This document shows, in pieces, positions 1-11,140 of a stretch of DNA of 64,000 bases. Source of the DNA: Tupaia tana (lineage: Eukaryota > Chordata > Mammalia > Scandentia > Tupaiidae). The stretch spans positions 10,999,236 through 11,063,235 of the forward strand of contig JAKSZU010000003.1 in NCBI GenBank assembly GCA_026018925.1. Reading direction: 5' to 3'. Position 1 is the first letter of the stretch. Each line of letters starts with the position of its first letter. The notes under the pieces are model-generated. The model was not told the DNA's origin. It saw nothing but the letters and a program-made list of their open reading frames with translations, and did no database searches. The position numbers and the translations under genes are program-made.

Positions 1-9
1 CTATTTCTC

Positions 10-271
10 TTTTATTTTTTTTAAGAGTTTTTTTCCTTAGGGTGTATGCACTCCCTGGAGAGAGACAGAGATAGAGACAGTGGAAGGGAAAGTAAGAAAT
101 TACCCCCTGAAGGGGATGGCCCACCAGAATCCCTGTTCCTCTATTCTCCCAGGATCTTGTGCATCCATGCACACGCACCCGATGTGAGTTTCAAGCCACA
201 GGTTCAGGACTCAAACCGTGGTTGGCCATGTGGGAGTCAACAATGTAACCACTACACTATCTACTGGCCCC
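10..271 (-). repeat. SINE family A
   Basis: Reads on the minus strand from a head at 271 (GGGGCCAGTAGATAGTGTAG) through a B box, the CT-rich stretch and the CCCTA(A)GG motif to an A-rich tail near 10-22. It is full length but CpG-decayed, hence an older copy. Confidence 0.85.
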
Positions 272-655
272 AATTCTTGAACTATTTAAACCACCCAGAG
301 CTAGCAGTAAATTCACCACCACGGTCAAGTCCTGCCTTTTTTTTTTTTTTCCCCCAACATTGCAAAGAACATTTGCCTTTGGTCATGATTGTCATACTGA
401 GAAGGTTACACTTCCTATGTGTATGGTCTTCAATTAAATCATTATAAATTTCTCTGTATCCAATATAGCCCTTCTAAACTTTGTGTCAGTCTAGTTGCCT
501 TCAATGAAGCAAATCCATTATCAGCTTCCCCCATTTTGTTCTCATTCTTCAAGATCGTAGCTATGGAGGATTGGAACATGCCTGACTGGCAAGGAATAAC
601 CATGACTGATTTTCCACAGTCATAGTCCTTAACCACTCTCAATTTTGTTTCCAGG
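272..655. other. unassigned non-coding stretch
   Basis: AT-rich DNA with a short T run at 338-350. I recognise no gene or repeat here. The short ORFs on both strands lack codon structure or homology that I can see. Confidence 0.5.
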
Positions 656-1410
656 TCAATCACTCAATGGGGCCTCTTATTGGCCACATTAACAGTAGAC
701 TCTGTATGCTTAAAGGCCATGATGAACAAAACCAACACGATACAAAATGATGTGACCCAGCAGTGTGATACACATTAGATGTGCAAGACTACTGCTGGTA
801 TAAGTTGACATACTATTGCACAGTAAACTTTTTAAAAAATAAGTAAAATGAGTACACTCTAATATAATGATAAAAACGTATGGTAAAGTAGCCCAGTATG
901 GAATTGCGAGTTGGAGGGTACTGTTATGTGCTGGCTAAGCTTTCATGAGAGGCCCATGTTCAGTTCCTGGCCCAACCCAGGGCTGCTGGGTACAGTGGTG
1001 TGTGTCTATTACCTTGGCTAACTGGGAGACTGAGACAAGAGTATCATGAGATGGTGAAAACTACCTCTTTCTCTCTGTGTCTTTGTCTCCCTCCTTCTCA
1101 CCCTCTCTCTCACTAAAAAAAAAAAAGGTATAGTTAATACTTAAACCAGTAATAGTTGTGCATTATTATTGAGCGTTATATACAGTATGTAATTGTATGT
1201 GGTATGCTTTTATACAACTGGCAACACAGTAGGTTTCTTTACACTAGCAGCACCACAAACATGTTGAGTAGTGTGTTGCACTACAGTGTGACAATGGTTA
1301 CCCACCACTGGGTGATAGGAACTCTTTAGTTCCATTATAAGTTATGGGCCAACCATCATGTGTGGTCTAATGTTGACACACATCATAATGTGGAACATGA
1401 CTATATTTTA
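656..1410 (+). mobile_element. Ancient DNA-transposon relic interrupted by a SINE
   Basis: The blocks 700-890 and 1128-1410 read as one element once the SINE at 891-1127 is removed. They resemble an interspersed relic that I remember from human DNA, including the stretch with CAGTAAACTTTTTAAA at about 820 and the CACCACAAACA stretch at 1250. I believe it is a cut-and-paste DNA transposon but cannot name the family. No coding capacity is left. Confidence 0.45.
891..1127 (+). repeat. tRNA/7SL-type chimeric SINE
   Basis: The head carries a tRNA-like A box (TTGCGAGTTGG, 904-914) and a B-box-like GTTCAGTTCCTGG (958-970). The next module, 982-1050, aligns by eye with 7SL/Alu sequence: GCTGGGTACAGTGGTG, then AACTGGGAGACTGAGACA. 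A CT-rich stretch and an A12 tail follow. Imperfect 13-bp target duplications flank it (878-890 and 1128-1140). It is the only copy of this architecture that I see in the window. Confidence 0.65.
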
Positions 1411-1559
1411 ATTATTATTTCAAAAGATGTGATTTAGAAGCCAAATACTACTCTGTAGTTTTCAATGAAAAGCAAGTTCTTTGTCCCCATGATATTATGA
1501 TATAATAAGAAATATACATTTGGCTCTTGTCCCTGGTCCCTAGCATAAAACCTTGGAAT

Positions 1560-1818
1560 TTTTTTTTTTTTTTTTGAGAGGTTTTTGTGATAGGGCACAT
1601 GTGCTTGCCAGAAAGACAGAGAGACAGAGACACAGAAAGGGAGAAATCACCCCCTAGGGGGATGGCCACGCTGCAATCTCTTTTCCTCCATTCTCCTCTC
1701 AGGATCTTGGGCATGCACACACATGCGCCCAGCGTGAGTTTAAGCCACCAGGTCTGGGACTCGAACTGCAGTCAACTACATGGGAGTCCAATGACAGCCA
1801 TTACACCAACTGGTCCCA
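1560..1818 (-). repeat. SINE family A
   Basis: Minus-strand copy with a T16 (poly(A) of the element) at 1560-1575, the CT-rich block, the conserved GGGGGATGGCCACGCTGCAATC box on the + strand, a B-box complement at about 1760 and the head end CTGGTCCC at 1818. Confidence 0.9.
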
Positions 1819-1829
1819 GAATTTTTAAA

Positions 1830-2560
1830 TTATTAGAGATGAAAAAGGATCCTTTTTCACTCAACAAGCCCCTGTTGACCACATCTGTGTTTATGCTAAT
1901 GAGATGACTCTTGGATGATGGGGCTTGTTGACAGAAGAACCATCCACATGGTTGGAGTAGGTACTTTCCACCCCAACCCCTGAACTCCAGGGAGGGCAGA
2001 TGCACTAGAGATTGAATTTAATCATCAGCCATCTATGATCTAATCAATAATGCTTGCATAATGGAACTGCCATAAAAAAATCAAATATTGGTGTTCAGAA
2101 AGCCTCTGAGTTGGTGCTGGGAAGATGGTACACCTTTCAAAGAGAGCAAGGAAGTGCCACATACCTTGCTCTGCACATCACTTCCATTTGTCTGTTCTTG
2201 AGTCACATGTTTTACAATAAACAATAAACTATAAACACTACTATAAAGTGCCTTCCTGACATCTGTGAGCATTTCTATAAGTTAGTGAACCCAAGAAGGG
2301 GATTGTGGGACAGTCCAATTTATAGCCAGCTGGTCAGAGTATGGGTGACAGGCTGGGATTTAGGATTAGCGTCTAAAGTGTGGGGAAGGTGGGGAGTCTG
2401 TGGGACTGAGCCCTTAACTTGCAGGGTTTGCACTAACTGGCAGTTAGTGTCAGACTTAAGTTAAATTGGAGGGCACCCAATCAGTGTCTGCCAAGTATTA
2501 GAGAACTGGCTGCTGGGAAAACACCTACACATTTAGTATCAGGAGTATTGTGAGAGAAGG
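1830..2560 (+). mobile_element. Retroviral-type LTR, + orientation
   Basis: The run GAGATGACTCTTGGATGATGG, then CCATAAAA, TTGGTGCTGGGAAG and a polyadenylation signal in ACAATAAACTATAAA (about 2220), then GTGGGACTGAGCCCTTAAC (about 2398), matches in order a long terminal repeat that I know from other mammals. The family is not named with certainty. No internal retroviral sequence lies next to it, so it is probably a solo LTR. The right boundary is approximate. Confidence 0.65.
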
Positions 2561-2614
2561 ATTTTCCTTTTCGGCCCCCAATATGCTAGTCCTCTAACTT
2601 TTTCTTAATCAACC

Positions 2615-2907
2615 TTTTTTATTTTTTTAAGAGAGTTTTGCTATAGGGCATGTACACTCGCTGGAGAGAGAGACAGAGAGACAGAGAGACAGACAGGCAA
2701 ACAGACAGGAAGCAAGAAAACACCCCCCCAGAGAGGATGGTCGTGCTGCAATCCCTTCTCCTCCATTCCTCCATTCTCTTCTTGGGATTTTGGGATTGCA
2801 CACACACTCGCTCAGAGTGAGTTTTAAGCTGCTGGATTTGGGATTCAAATCAAGGTCGACTACATGGGAGTCCAGCCATGTAACCATGATGCCATCTGCT
2901 GGTCCCC
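2615..2907 (-). repeat. SINE family A
   Basis: Complete minus-strand copy. The CT-rich block is expanded to (GACA)-type repeats at 2663-2708 on the + strand. The head ends CTGCTGGTCCCC at about 2907. Confidence 0.88.
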
Positions 2908-3214
2908 TGATGCAACAATTTTTAACCCTTAAATATCTGGGGGTTTTTAGTTATTGCCTTCCTCTACATAGCATGTTATATTAATACTTATTTTCATTTC
3001 CCTTTTTGTGCATCAGGGACACACAGGCTTAAAGTTGATTATATTCAGATTTGAAACTTAATTCTGCCACTTGCGTGATCTTATGCTATGTAATCACACT
3101 GGACGTTCGTTTGCCACTGTACATTAAGGAATGTATTAGGGAGTTCGTCAAGAAATCACGTTTTTGTATTGAGCAGATAAATGGTCATGGCACTATTTTA
3201 GGCATGTTTAATGC

Positions 3215-3385
3215 TTTTTTCATTTCATAATCACACTAACACACCAACCCTAGGAAGCAAATAGTTTTATGATTCTATCTGAGGACTATACACATGAGGA
3301 ATCTGAGGCAGAGAGAGGTTAAGTAATGTGCCTCAGGTCACACAGTAGCCAAGGAGTAAACCATACTCTTCAATTTTTCCAGTAT
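3215..3385 (-). repeat. MIR-type ancient SINE fragment
   Basis: The + strand reads ACACATGAGGAATCTGAGGC, then AGAGAGGTTAAGTAATGTGC, then GGTCACACAGTAGCCAAGGA. This is the reverse complement of the MIR core and the region after it. It is diverged, as expected of a pan-mammalian relic. Confidence 0.75.
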
Positions 3386-3779
3386 GTTTCCCCCTTGTGG
3401 GAAAATATATCTTGACTAACTGTTAACCATAATATAAACCATATGGCTTCTTATGCATCCTATGCCCTGGGATTTATCTGTAAGGGATGACCAGTCTAGT
3501 GGAACATTCTGTTAAAAAAGTGATCAACTGTAACTATTTTCTGGGCAGAACCAGAAGCCAACCAACCAGAGTAGCAACTATAGTTAAGGAGTCCATCCCC
3601 GCAAGCACATGCAGAGCTTTAATGAGCCTTCTCTGTCGGCTCTCAGACCCATTACACAGAAAACTCATCCAACAGCTCAGAATTCTTGGAGTGCTGTGTC
3701 CTACACCAGTCCTAGTTCGTTACCAAGAAAGTCCTCTTGAACTTATCTCAATGGCTTATTGAAAGGATTATACAGAGGG
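3386..3779. other. unassigned non-coding stretch
   Basis: Nothing recognised. A 91-residue ORF at 3487-3762 has no motif or composition that suggests a protein. Confidence 0.5.
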
Positions 3780-4018
3780 TAACAGGTGGTGTAGTGGCTA
3801 AGGTGCTGAACTCCCACATGGCTGACTATGGTTCAAGCCCTGGACCTGGAAGCTTGGAAATCATGCTGGGCACATGTGGATACATGCCCCAAATCCTACG
3901 AGAACAAAGAACAAGGAATTGTGGCACGGCCATACCCCCAGGGCATGAATTCTCACTTTCTCTCTCTGGCAAGCACACATACCCTATGGTTAAAACCTAA
4001 AAGAAGGAAAAAAATAAA
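3780..4018 (+). repeat. SINE family A
   Basis: The head ACAGGTGGTGTAGTGGCTAA carries the A box. The B box is GGTTCAAGCCC, and body and CCCTATGG motif follow to an A-rich end. Old copy. Confidence 0.85.
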
Positions 4019-4494
4019 GAATTATATGGCAATGTGATCCCCACTGTTAGTGGCTATCTAAGTCACTTGAAAAGCAGCTCAAGTGATTCAGATGGCAAAT
4101 AGTCACACATACATATTCCTGGACCTTAACATCTAGAGACTCAGCTTATAGAGGTCCACAGAATGACTACATCACATATCATCACGTATTGTTTAAATAT
4201 GATGATGATGACAATAACAATGGTGATTCTGATGATCAGCCAAGATGGCAAACACACTGCTCAAAGCACCTTGCTCAGCTGTCATCCAGGAAAGTTCATC
4301 TTTGTTCTCTTTTCCTTCTTCCCACATGGGACATTGCCATCACCTTGCATTATCTTCACCCTCTTTCTTTTTCATCTTAAGGAAGTCTGTCCAGATACTA
4401 ACCTATGTGTTCTCTATTTAGATCATCTCTGGACCCTGAAATAAAACCCCAGGTTTGTTTCTCTGCAGATATTGCATTAACCTATGCCATTTGC

Positions 4495-4736
4495 CTTTTT
4501 TCCCTTTATTCACGATAGAGCACGTATGTGTGCACATGAGAGAGGAAGGGAGAGGAGCAGCTTCTCTGGGGTCTGGTCACATCTTGATCACCCTTGTCCG
4601 ATCTTCTAGCTCCCCAGATTTTAGGCACTCTCATATGTACCTGGCATGTTTCAGGCTGACCAGGTAGAGGATTCCAACTGCAGTCAAAATGTGGGATCTG
4701 GTGTCTTTTGAAGAGTTCATTACAACTGTGCCCCAT
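4495..4736 (-). repeat. SINE family C-like
   Basis: Minus-strand element with GAGAGAGGAAGGGAGAGG in the purine-rich part, a CTCCCCAGATTTTAGGCAC box and a degenerate B box. It abuts the next SINE head-to-tail. Confidence 0.6.
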
Positions 4737-4739
4737 TTG

Positions 4740-4983
4740 CTTTTTTTTTGGAGAGATTTTAGCTATATGGTGCACGTGCTTGCCAGAGAGCCAGAAAGCT
4801 AGAAATAACTCCCCAGGAGGAACGACCTCACCATAATCCCTTCTCCTCCAGTACCCTCCTAGGATTTTGGGCTTGCACACACAAGTGCCTGGTGTGAGTT
4901 TCAGGCTGCTGGGTCTGGGACTCAAACCATGGTTGACCATGTGGGAGCCCAGCACCTTAACCAGTACACCGCCTGCCAGTCCC
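4740..4983 (-). repeat. SINE family A
   Basis: Minus-strand copy from a T9 at 4741 to the head end CTGCCAGTCCC at 4983. The B-box complement is GGGACTCAAACCATGG. Confidence 0.85.
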
Positions 4984-6464
4984 TTCCACCTTTCAATGGA
5001 CTTTTCAGTTGAATGGGTTTTTTTCTGTCAATTTTTCACATTCTTTCTTACAGAAATATCTTGAATTTTCTGTTGACTTCATCCAAACTTTGCTCCCTCT
5101 GTGTTCAAGCCTCCTGCTCTCTGGACCCTTGCAGAAGGAACGATGCACAGATGGAGCCATGTTTACTTTGGAGGTGAAAAAAGAGCTAAAGAGGAGAATT
5201 AAAAGTTGCCTAGTTATTGGATTCCCTGCTGTTTTCTTCCCACTTGAGTTGCTCCAGCTTTCTCAGCAGGAAGTGAGCAAATTGAAGATAATGGTGGTAA
5301 CGTTTTATGAGAACAGGAGTAGGGAAGGGACCAGGTCACAGGTAGAAAAGATACCATTAACAAAGATTGATGCCTTGCACTTCCCAGCTAGAGAAAGGGC
5401 TAGAAAAATAGATGTAGAGAGAGAGATAGAGATAGAGATAGCGCAGGGTTAAGAGCAGCCAGGGAGTATGAAATCTGTGACCTCAGAAATAGGATTATTT
5501 GCTGCACTTGAAGTAATGTGGGATTAGGTGTTTGAAATACAATTCCTCCACTGTAAAAGTAGCTACGGCCTGATAAACCTCGCATTGATGGGGTATTAGT
5601 AAGACAATAAACGGAAGAGGCTTTGCATGCTGAGTGAATATTTTGTTCCCCTACCCCAGGTGTGGCAGCGAAGAGATTGTTTTGATCAATAGCACATGGT
5701 GGATTCTATTATGTAATTACGGCCCTCTATGATGTTTATCAGTTCATATATATTTTAAGTAAAAGTATCCAGGTGCATTGTTTGTGTTGTATGTCAATTT
5801 ACATAATCCAGAGTTTGCCAGACTGTTTAGTCCCCAGAAGCCTGGCCCTGGATTTACACCTGGTGGACATATCACAGAACAGGACACACGGGACAGGCTG
5901 GGGAGCGAGGACATAGAGGGGCTGGGGCCAAGAGGCATTTTTTTTTAATGCCACAGAACAAAAACCATAGCTAAACATAAATGTCATGACATAAAAACAC
6001 GCTGTGCCCAATGTGGTATGCCTTCTGCCTTTCCTGGCAAACTTTTACCTACTTTCCATTTATGACTCAAAGCTACATCCACAGTAAAGTGTCTCATGGC
6101 CCTTTCAGACATCCTATTTTTCTCTACGCTACCAAAAACAGTTTGAACTTATTGTATATAGTATTGTGTTCATCATGACATATTTTAAGTAACCAGATAG
6201 TTCGTAGTCCTTTGGGCCAGTGCAGGGGTGGGCAGGAGGGGGAAGCTTGCAAGTGAGTGGTGGTAAACACAACAAAATGAACAGCCCAAAGTATTTCAAT
6301 GATAGAGGTACACGGGGCCCTACCCAGTGATACTTCCACTCAGGACTAGACTAAAAATCTAGCTGTACCATCGACCAGGCTGAAAATCCAGTGCAAGGTA
6401 AAGATAGAGGAGATGAGTCAGGGCTCTCCGATTCTCGCCCATGTGTTGAATTTCTGCTGTAAAG
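4984..6464. other. unassigned non-coding stretch
   Basis: No repeat or exon that I can name. A 147-residue ORF (5009-5452) starts at the edge of a SINE and ends in a purine-rich low-complexity run (5400-5450, GAGATA repeats). I see no domain in it and no splice context. Confidence 0.45.
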
Positions 6465-6680
6465 CGGTTAAGAGCTCTGGCTTCTGACTCAGACAGCCCG
6501 GGGTTTTCGCTATAGGCCTTCTGCATGTCACTACCTTTCAGAGCTTAGCTCCTCATTTGTTAGGAATAGTTTCCACTTCTCCAGGTTGTTGTGAAAATTA
6601 AATAATAAAATAGAATAAATGCAGTCCTCGGTACTTCGTAATTACTACTGTTACCACCATCGCTATTATAGGTACTGTCA
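6465..6680 (+). repeat. MIR element
   Basis: AGCGGTTAAGAGCTCTGGCT is the tRNA-like MIR head. The core follows, then CTCATTTGTTAGGAATAG and GGTTGTTGTGAAAATTAAAT, which are the MIR blocks after the core, in the right order. Confidence 0.85.
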
Positions 6681-6938
6681 TAAAACCAGACTTTGTGCAA
6701 TGAGAAAAAACCTTGCTCTGGAACAATTCATTTCTAGAATTGTCAACAAACAATAGCAATCAGTGGCCATTCATGGTAAATATCAGAAAATCTGGTGTAA
6801 GGCTGAGAAGAGACAGGCACTGAAGCAAGGCTTTCTGCATGTTTCTGGGGTGATCAGATGTCTCCTATGTGTCTGTGGTATGTGCACATGGGCGTGAGAA
6901 CAATATTTGGAAAAGGCTACGAATAAATAACAGCTACC

Positions 6939-7124
6939 AGGGACCAGCAGATGACATATGGTTATGTGCCAGGTATTCAACCATGGTTCAAGTCCTGGAC
7001 CCAGAGGCTTAAAACTCATGCTGGGTGCCTGTGCGTGTGTGCCCAGTGCATGCCCCAAATCCCGAGAAAATGGAGGAAAAGGATTGCTGCTTGACTTTCC
7101 CACCTGAGGGGTGATTTCTCGCTT

Positions 7125-7172
<48 letters not shown>

Positions 7173-7232
7173 GCAAGCACATGCACCCTATAGCAAAACA
7201 AAAACAAAAACAACCTTTTTTAAAAAAATAAT
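6939..7232 (+). repeat. SINE family A with (TC)n expansion
   Basis: The head GGGACCAGCAGATGACATAT and B box GGTTCAAGTCC precede the body. The CT-rich stretch has grown into an uninterrupted (TC)n run at about 7122-7171. The tail has (CAAAA)-like units. Confidence 0.9.
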
Positions 7233-7296
7233 AAATACAAAAATACAGCTCCGAAGTTTCATTTCATTATGTACCTTTAAAAGAATGTATGGCTTT

Positions 7297-7936
7297 CCTG
7301 AATGCTGTGGGCTACATTCAGGTGTTGCAGCCTTATTCCCCAATGTGTCTGTGTCAGAACAAAAGATCTTTAAGGAGGTTATTATGGTTAAATGAGGTCA
7401 TCGGTCTGGGCCCCTAACCCACTAAAAGCAGTACTTAAAAGGAAGAGACGCTTAGGAGGGTCCATAGAAAAGGCCCTCAGAGGACACAGTGAGAAGACAT
7501 TCAGCTAGCACTCCACAGATAGAAGCTTCACCCCAAATACATAAACCTGCCTGCACCAGGAGCATGGATGTCCCGCCTCCAGAACCAGAAGAAAATCATT
7601 ATCTGTTGTTGGACTGGCCTGCAGATTGGCAGTTGAGGCAGCTAGATCTCACATGGCAACTGTGCAGTTCAAGTCCCAGACCCAGCAGCTTGAGGAACAT
7701 GCCAGGCATGAGTGTGTGCATGTCCCGAATCCCAAAAGAAGAGGAAAATGGAGGAGAACGGATTGTGGCATGACCATTCCCAATAGGAAGGGGGGATGAT
7801 TTCTCACTTTTTCTCTGTCTCTCTGCCTCTCTCCTGCAAGTGCAGACACCGTCTGGCAGATAAAAGAAAATATATATGTTTTTTAAGTCACTCCATCTGT
7901 GACACTTCATAGTGTCAGTCCTAGCAGACTAATACA
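7297..7936 (+). mobile_element. MaLR (MLT1-like) LTR split by a SINE
   Basis: TGTGGGCTACATTCAGG..., then TTAAATGAGGTCATCGGTCT, AGAACCAGAAGAAAATCATT, and after the SINE AAGTCACTCCATCTGTG and CCTAGCAGACTAATAC follow the order of an MLT1/MST-type LTR, including its 3' end. The SINE at 7611-7880 sits in the TTGTTTAAGCC-like segment. Confidence 0.75.
7611..7880 (+). repeat. SINE family A, inserted in an LTR
   Basis: Full-length copy beginning GGACTGGCCTGCAGATTGGC. Its B box has decayed (GTTCAAGTCCCAGACC). It interrupts the MaLR LTR, so the insertion is younger than that LTR. Confidence 0.85.
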
Positions 7937-8049
7937 CTTAATAATAAAAAATCTTTTGTTTCTCACGAAAACTTCCCTCTGGAAACAGGGATTAGGGAAC
8001 CATACCGCCAGATCCATTATTCTCAGTGGATCCCATGGCTTGCTTTCTT

Positions 8050-8313
8050 TCTTTTTATTTTTATTTAAGAGAGGTTTTTGCTATGGGGTGTGTGCGCTTA
8101 CTGGAAAGACAGAGAGAGGCAGAGAGACAGAAAGCGAGAAATCACCCCCTGAGGGGATGGCCACACCATAATCCCTTCTCCTCCATTCTCTTCTTGGGGT
8201 CTTAGGCACGCATGCACGCCTGACATGAGTTTAAGCCACTGGGTCCGGGACTGGAACTGTGGTCAACTACATGGGAATTCAGTGATGTAACCATTACACC
8301 AACTGCTGATCCC
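8050..8313 (-). repeat. SINE family A
   Basis: Complete minus-strand copy with the GAGAGGTTTTTGCTATGGGG 3' motif, the CCCCCTGAGGGGATGGCCAC box and the head end CTGCTGATCCC. Confidence 0.9.
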
Positions 8314-8672
8314 TCCATGGCTCTCTGTGTGAGCACAAATCATCATCGTCCTCAGGGCCAGGGAGGATGACCTCCCGGCAAAGACCTTCTCACTGTCTGC
8401 CTAGGCAGCAAACATTTAAGGCAAATACTTCCTGTTAAAGAAACTTCTTCCTAAGGATGCATGATTAGCAAATGGGAAGTCATGAGTCAGAGTCAAAGAT
8501 GGTCACATCTGACGTCTGTACCTTTCTATTAGAGTATAGCTATCTCCTATGGCTTCGCCAGTATGGCATGTAAGAGGTAGCCGTATAGCTTGGTTGAATG
8601 CTTTACTGAAAAGTAAACAGTTTGTCAACTTGTCCTACTAAACTAGTGGATTGTGTGTGTGTGTATAAACAA

Positions 8673-8803
8673 GAGGTCTTCAGAAAGTTCATGGAAAATG
8701 CATATTATTTAAAAAAAAAACTATGCATGGATGTCAAAAAATGTGCACCAAAATAAATTAATACTTTAATTTCATTTTTCTATAAAATTTCTGAAGTTCC
8801 TTC
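8673..8803. mobile_element. Short inverted-repeat DNA transposon, copy 1
   Basis: The ends AGAGGTCTTCAGAAAGTTCA and TTTCTGAAGTTCCTT are inverted repeats of each other. Between them lies non-coding AT-rich DNA with TATGCATGGATGTCAAAAA. About 130 bp, non-autonomous. The same element recurs at 18253-18383. A related sequence occurs in several mammals; I do not know its formal name. Confidence 0.6.
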
Positions 8804-9711
8804 GTGTGTATGCACACACATGCACACACACACACACACACATTTGTGTACACTTTATGGCACTTTATTTTGGATAGGAGGAAAGATAAATCTAAAAACC
8901 TTCTAAAGGTTCAACTTGCATAAAATTGCTGCAAAAAAATAAAACTATCAGCAGCTTGCACAGAAGAGTTTGAATTTGCTAATGAAATCTCCAGCATCAC
9001 CCTTTTAGTGTTGGATTTAAATAATTCACAGATGTACATTTTTTCTTTTTTCTTTTTCTTTTTCCTTTTTAAACAGGATCGTTTTTTTCCTTTCTCCCTA
9101 CCTTTAGAAAAACCATCTGTTTGGGATTTCTCATATTCCCAAGGCTACAGCTACAGCCTGGAAAGAGCTGATGCATTAAAGACTTGCCATGTGCTTGCAC
9201 CTCCCACCCCTACCCCGAGCTGTTAGGCTACTGTTGACTGTGCTGACAATGCAATGAGCTTGGAGCTAGGGTGTTAGATTCTGCTTTACTTGAAGAACAG
9301 AAGGGGGAAAAAGGAATAGGAACTGACCCACCTGTCTATTCCTTCCTCTTAAAAACACAGAGAATTCACTTGTTTCAAAACTGAGTTTCTAGCTGCCTGG
9401 AGGACTACGTCATAAATGTCTTCACAATTTTATATGTTATTTCTAGACACTCGCAATGGTTAATTAGTTGTTTCCTTGCTCTATTTTTATACAGCTGTTT
9501 AATAGACCTAAATATTTCACTCACTGCGTAGTCCTGGATCACACAGAACTTGAGAAGGACTTTTCTTCATTTTGTGCAACAATGAAACAAACTAGGCAGC
9601 TCTATGGCAGGCACCCCCACTCTCTAATTTTCATTTTCTCAGTATTTAAGGAGAAAATAACGGCACTTTCTTTACTCCTACAATGGACATTTTCAGAGGT
9701 TTTTGTGTTTT
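8804..9711. other. unassigned stretch with a short (CA)n run
   Basis: A (CA)n microsatellite lies at about 8812-8840 and a TTTTTC-rich run at 9040-9070. Otherwise no feature is recognised. Confidence 0.5.
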
Positions 9712-9982
9712 GTTTTTGTTTTATTTTTATGGTTTTTACTGTAAGACACGTACACTTGCCCAAAAGATGGAGAAAGACCATGAGAGAAAAAGGGAGAGAT
9801 TATCCGGGGGACAGGGGCATGGCCATTCCCCAATCCCTTCTCCTCCATTCTCCTCCTGGGATTTTGTGGATTATATGCACATGCACCTGGCCTGAATTTA
9901 AAGCCACCAGGTCCAGGACTCGAACCATAGTCAGCCATGTAGGTATCCAGTGCATTTAGCCACCATACCACCTATTAGTCCC
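9712..9982 (-). repeat. SINE family A
   Basis: Minus-strand copy with a tail of TTTTG repeats at 9705-9730. The B-box complement is GGACTCGAACCATAG, still close to consensus. Confidence 0.88.
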
Positions 9983-10031
9983 TTGTCCACTTTTTTTAAA
10001 GACATGTTTTTCTTAGAATTTGTTTCTTTTG

Positions 10032-10190
10032 TGGTAGGCAGGTGGCTTGCTGGTTCAGGGCGCTGAACTCTCACATGACCAACCGTGGTTTGATTCCCAG
10101 ACCTGTCAGCTTGCTTTTTCCCTTTCTCTCTTACTCTCTCTTGCACATACACACACACTCTGTCCCTCTGTGATCAAATAAAATTTTAAA
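10032..10190 (+). repeat. SINE A-short (body-deleted)
   Basis: The tRNA-like head (GGTAGGCAGGTGGCTTGCTG, B box GGTTTGATTCCCAGACC) joins directly to the CT-rich end after CAGCTTGC. The roughly 100-bp GC-rich body is absent. The tail is AATAAAATTTTAAAA. See also 21357 and 43337. Confidence 0.75.
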
Positions 10191-10227
10191 AAGTTAAAAT
10201 AAAGTTAAAAAAATAATTTTTTAATTT

Positions 10228-10482
10228 CTTTTTTTTTATATAAAATTTTTGTCAGAGAGCACATGTACTCCCTGAGCAAAGAGACAGAAAGTGAGAAAGC
10301 ACCCCCAGTGTGGGATGGTCATGCTGCAGTCTCTTCTCCATCTCACCCTCCTTTTGGAATTTAGAGCACACATGCACACACATGTGCACAGCATGTTTCT
10401 CAAACCACCTGGTCTAGGACTGAAATCGCACAGTCGGTCATGTAGGATCCAGCTGCCTCGACCACCCTTCACAAGCTGGCCC
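10228..10482 (-). repeat. SINE family A/C intermediate
   Basis: Minus-strand element with a T8 start. The AGCACCCCCAGTGTGGGATG box and the head with AGCTGCCTCGACCACCC differ from family A in the same way as family C, while the body resembles A. Confidence 0.7.
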
Positions 10483-10799
10483 TTTTCTCAGAATTTCAAT
10501 CGTGGATATTTGTTTTCTGTTTCTGATGGCTAGGCCCAAACTCAGAACTTTCCTTTTCTCTAAACTGTTCCTAGACAATATTTTTCTAAGTAAAATCTGA
10601 GGTAGTACTTTCAGACACTATCCAGTAACGTAATTCTTATGACTGTATCACTAATTTAGTAGAACTTGTAAGGATTCGGGGAGGATGATCTCATCACCTC
10701 AGGCTTTGCTCTCCAGAAAAAAAAATGACTTAAAATATTGCAAATAAAAAATCATAAAATGTGGCAAGTGAAATTATATATCTGTTTATACACTTGATA
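10483..10799. other. unassigned non-coding stretch
   Basis: AT-rich, nothing recognised. Confidence 0.5.
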
Positions 10800-11140
10800 A
10801 AGAATATTTTTACTGAGTGAAGCAAGCCAGGATTTGAAAGAAAGATATTTTATGTACCCACTTAATATATACCAAATATCTGCACTTTATAGTAGAGATC
10901 AAAATATTGGAGGGCATAAAAGCAGTGAAAATAGTTAGGGATGCTGAAGACAGTGTGGAATGGGGACAGAGGGCAGGGGAGGAAGAGTATAGAGAAGGAT
11001 AGCAAGAGAGCCAGTAGAGAGGCGTGACATTAGTGGGACACAGAAGTGGCTTATTACCTACTGATATCATGTATAGTATTCTCAACTGGACTGGTCTGAG
11101 AAGTATTTCACGTTGAATAAAGTCTTTATACAAGCCAAAT
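10800..11140 (+). mobile_element. L1 3' UTR-like fragment
   Basis: ACTGAGTGAAGCAAGCCAGG, then a G-rich AGTGTGGAATGGGGACAGAG, resembles the start and the G-rich part of an L1 3' UTR. It also resembles the reverse complement of the L1 3' UTR seen at 48600-49070. Assignment is by eye and moderate. Confidence 0.45.

Noticed and set aside
4506..4955. 149-residue minus-strand ORF
   Set aside because: It is a read-through of two adjacent SINEs.
5009..5452. 147-residue ORF, the longest on the + strand outside SINEs
   Set aside because: No domain, no exon context, ends in a purine-rich simple repeat. Length is within chance for 64 kb.
9468..9959. 163-residue ORF
   Set aside because: The second half is a family A SINE read backwards and the first half has no recognisable protein.
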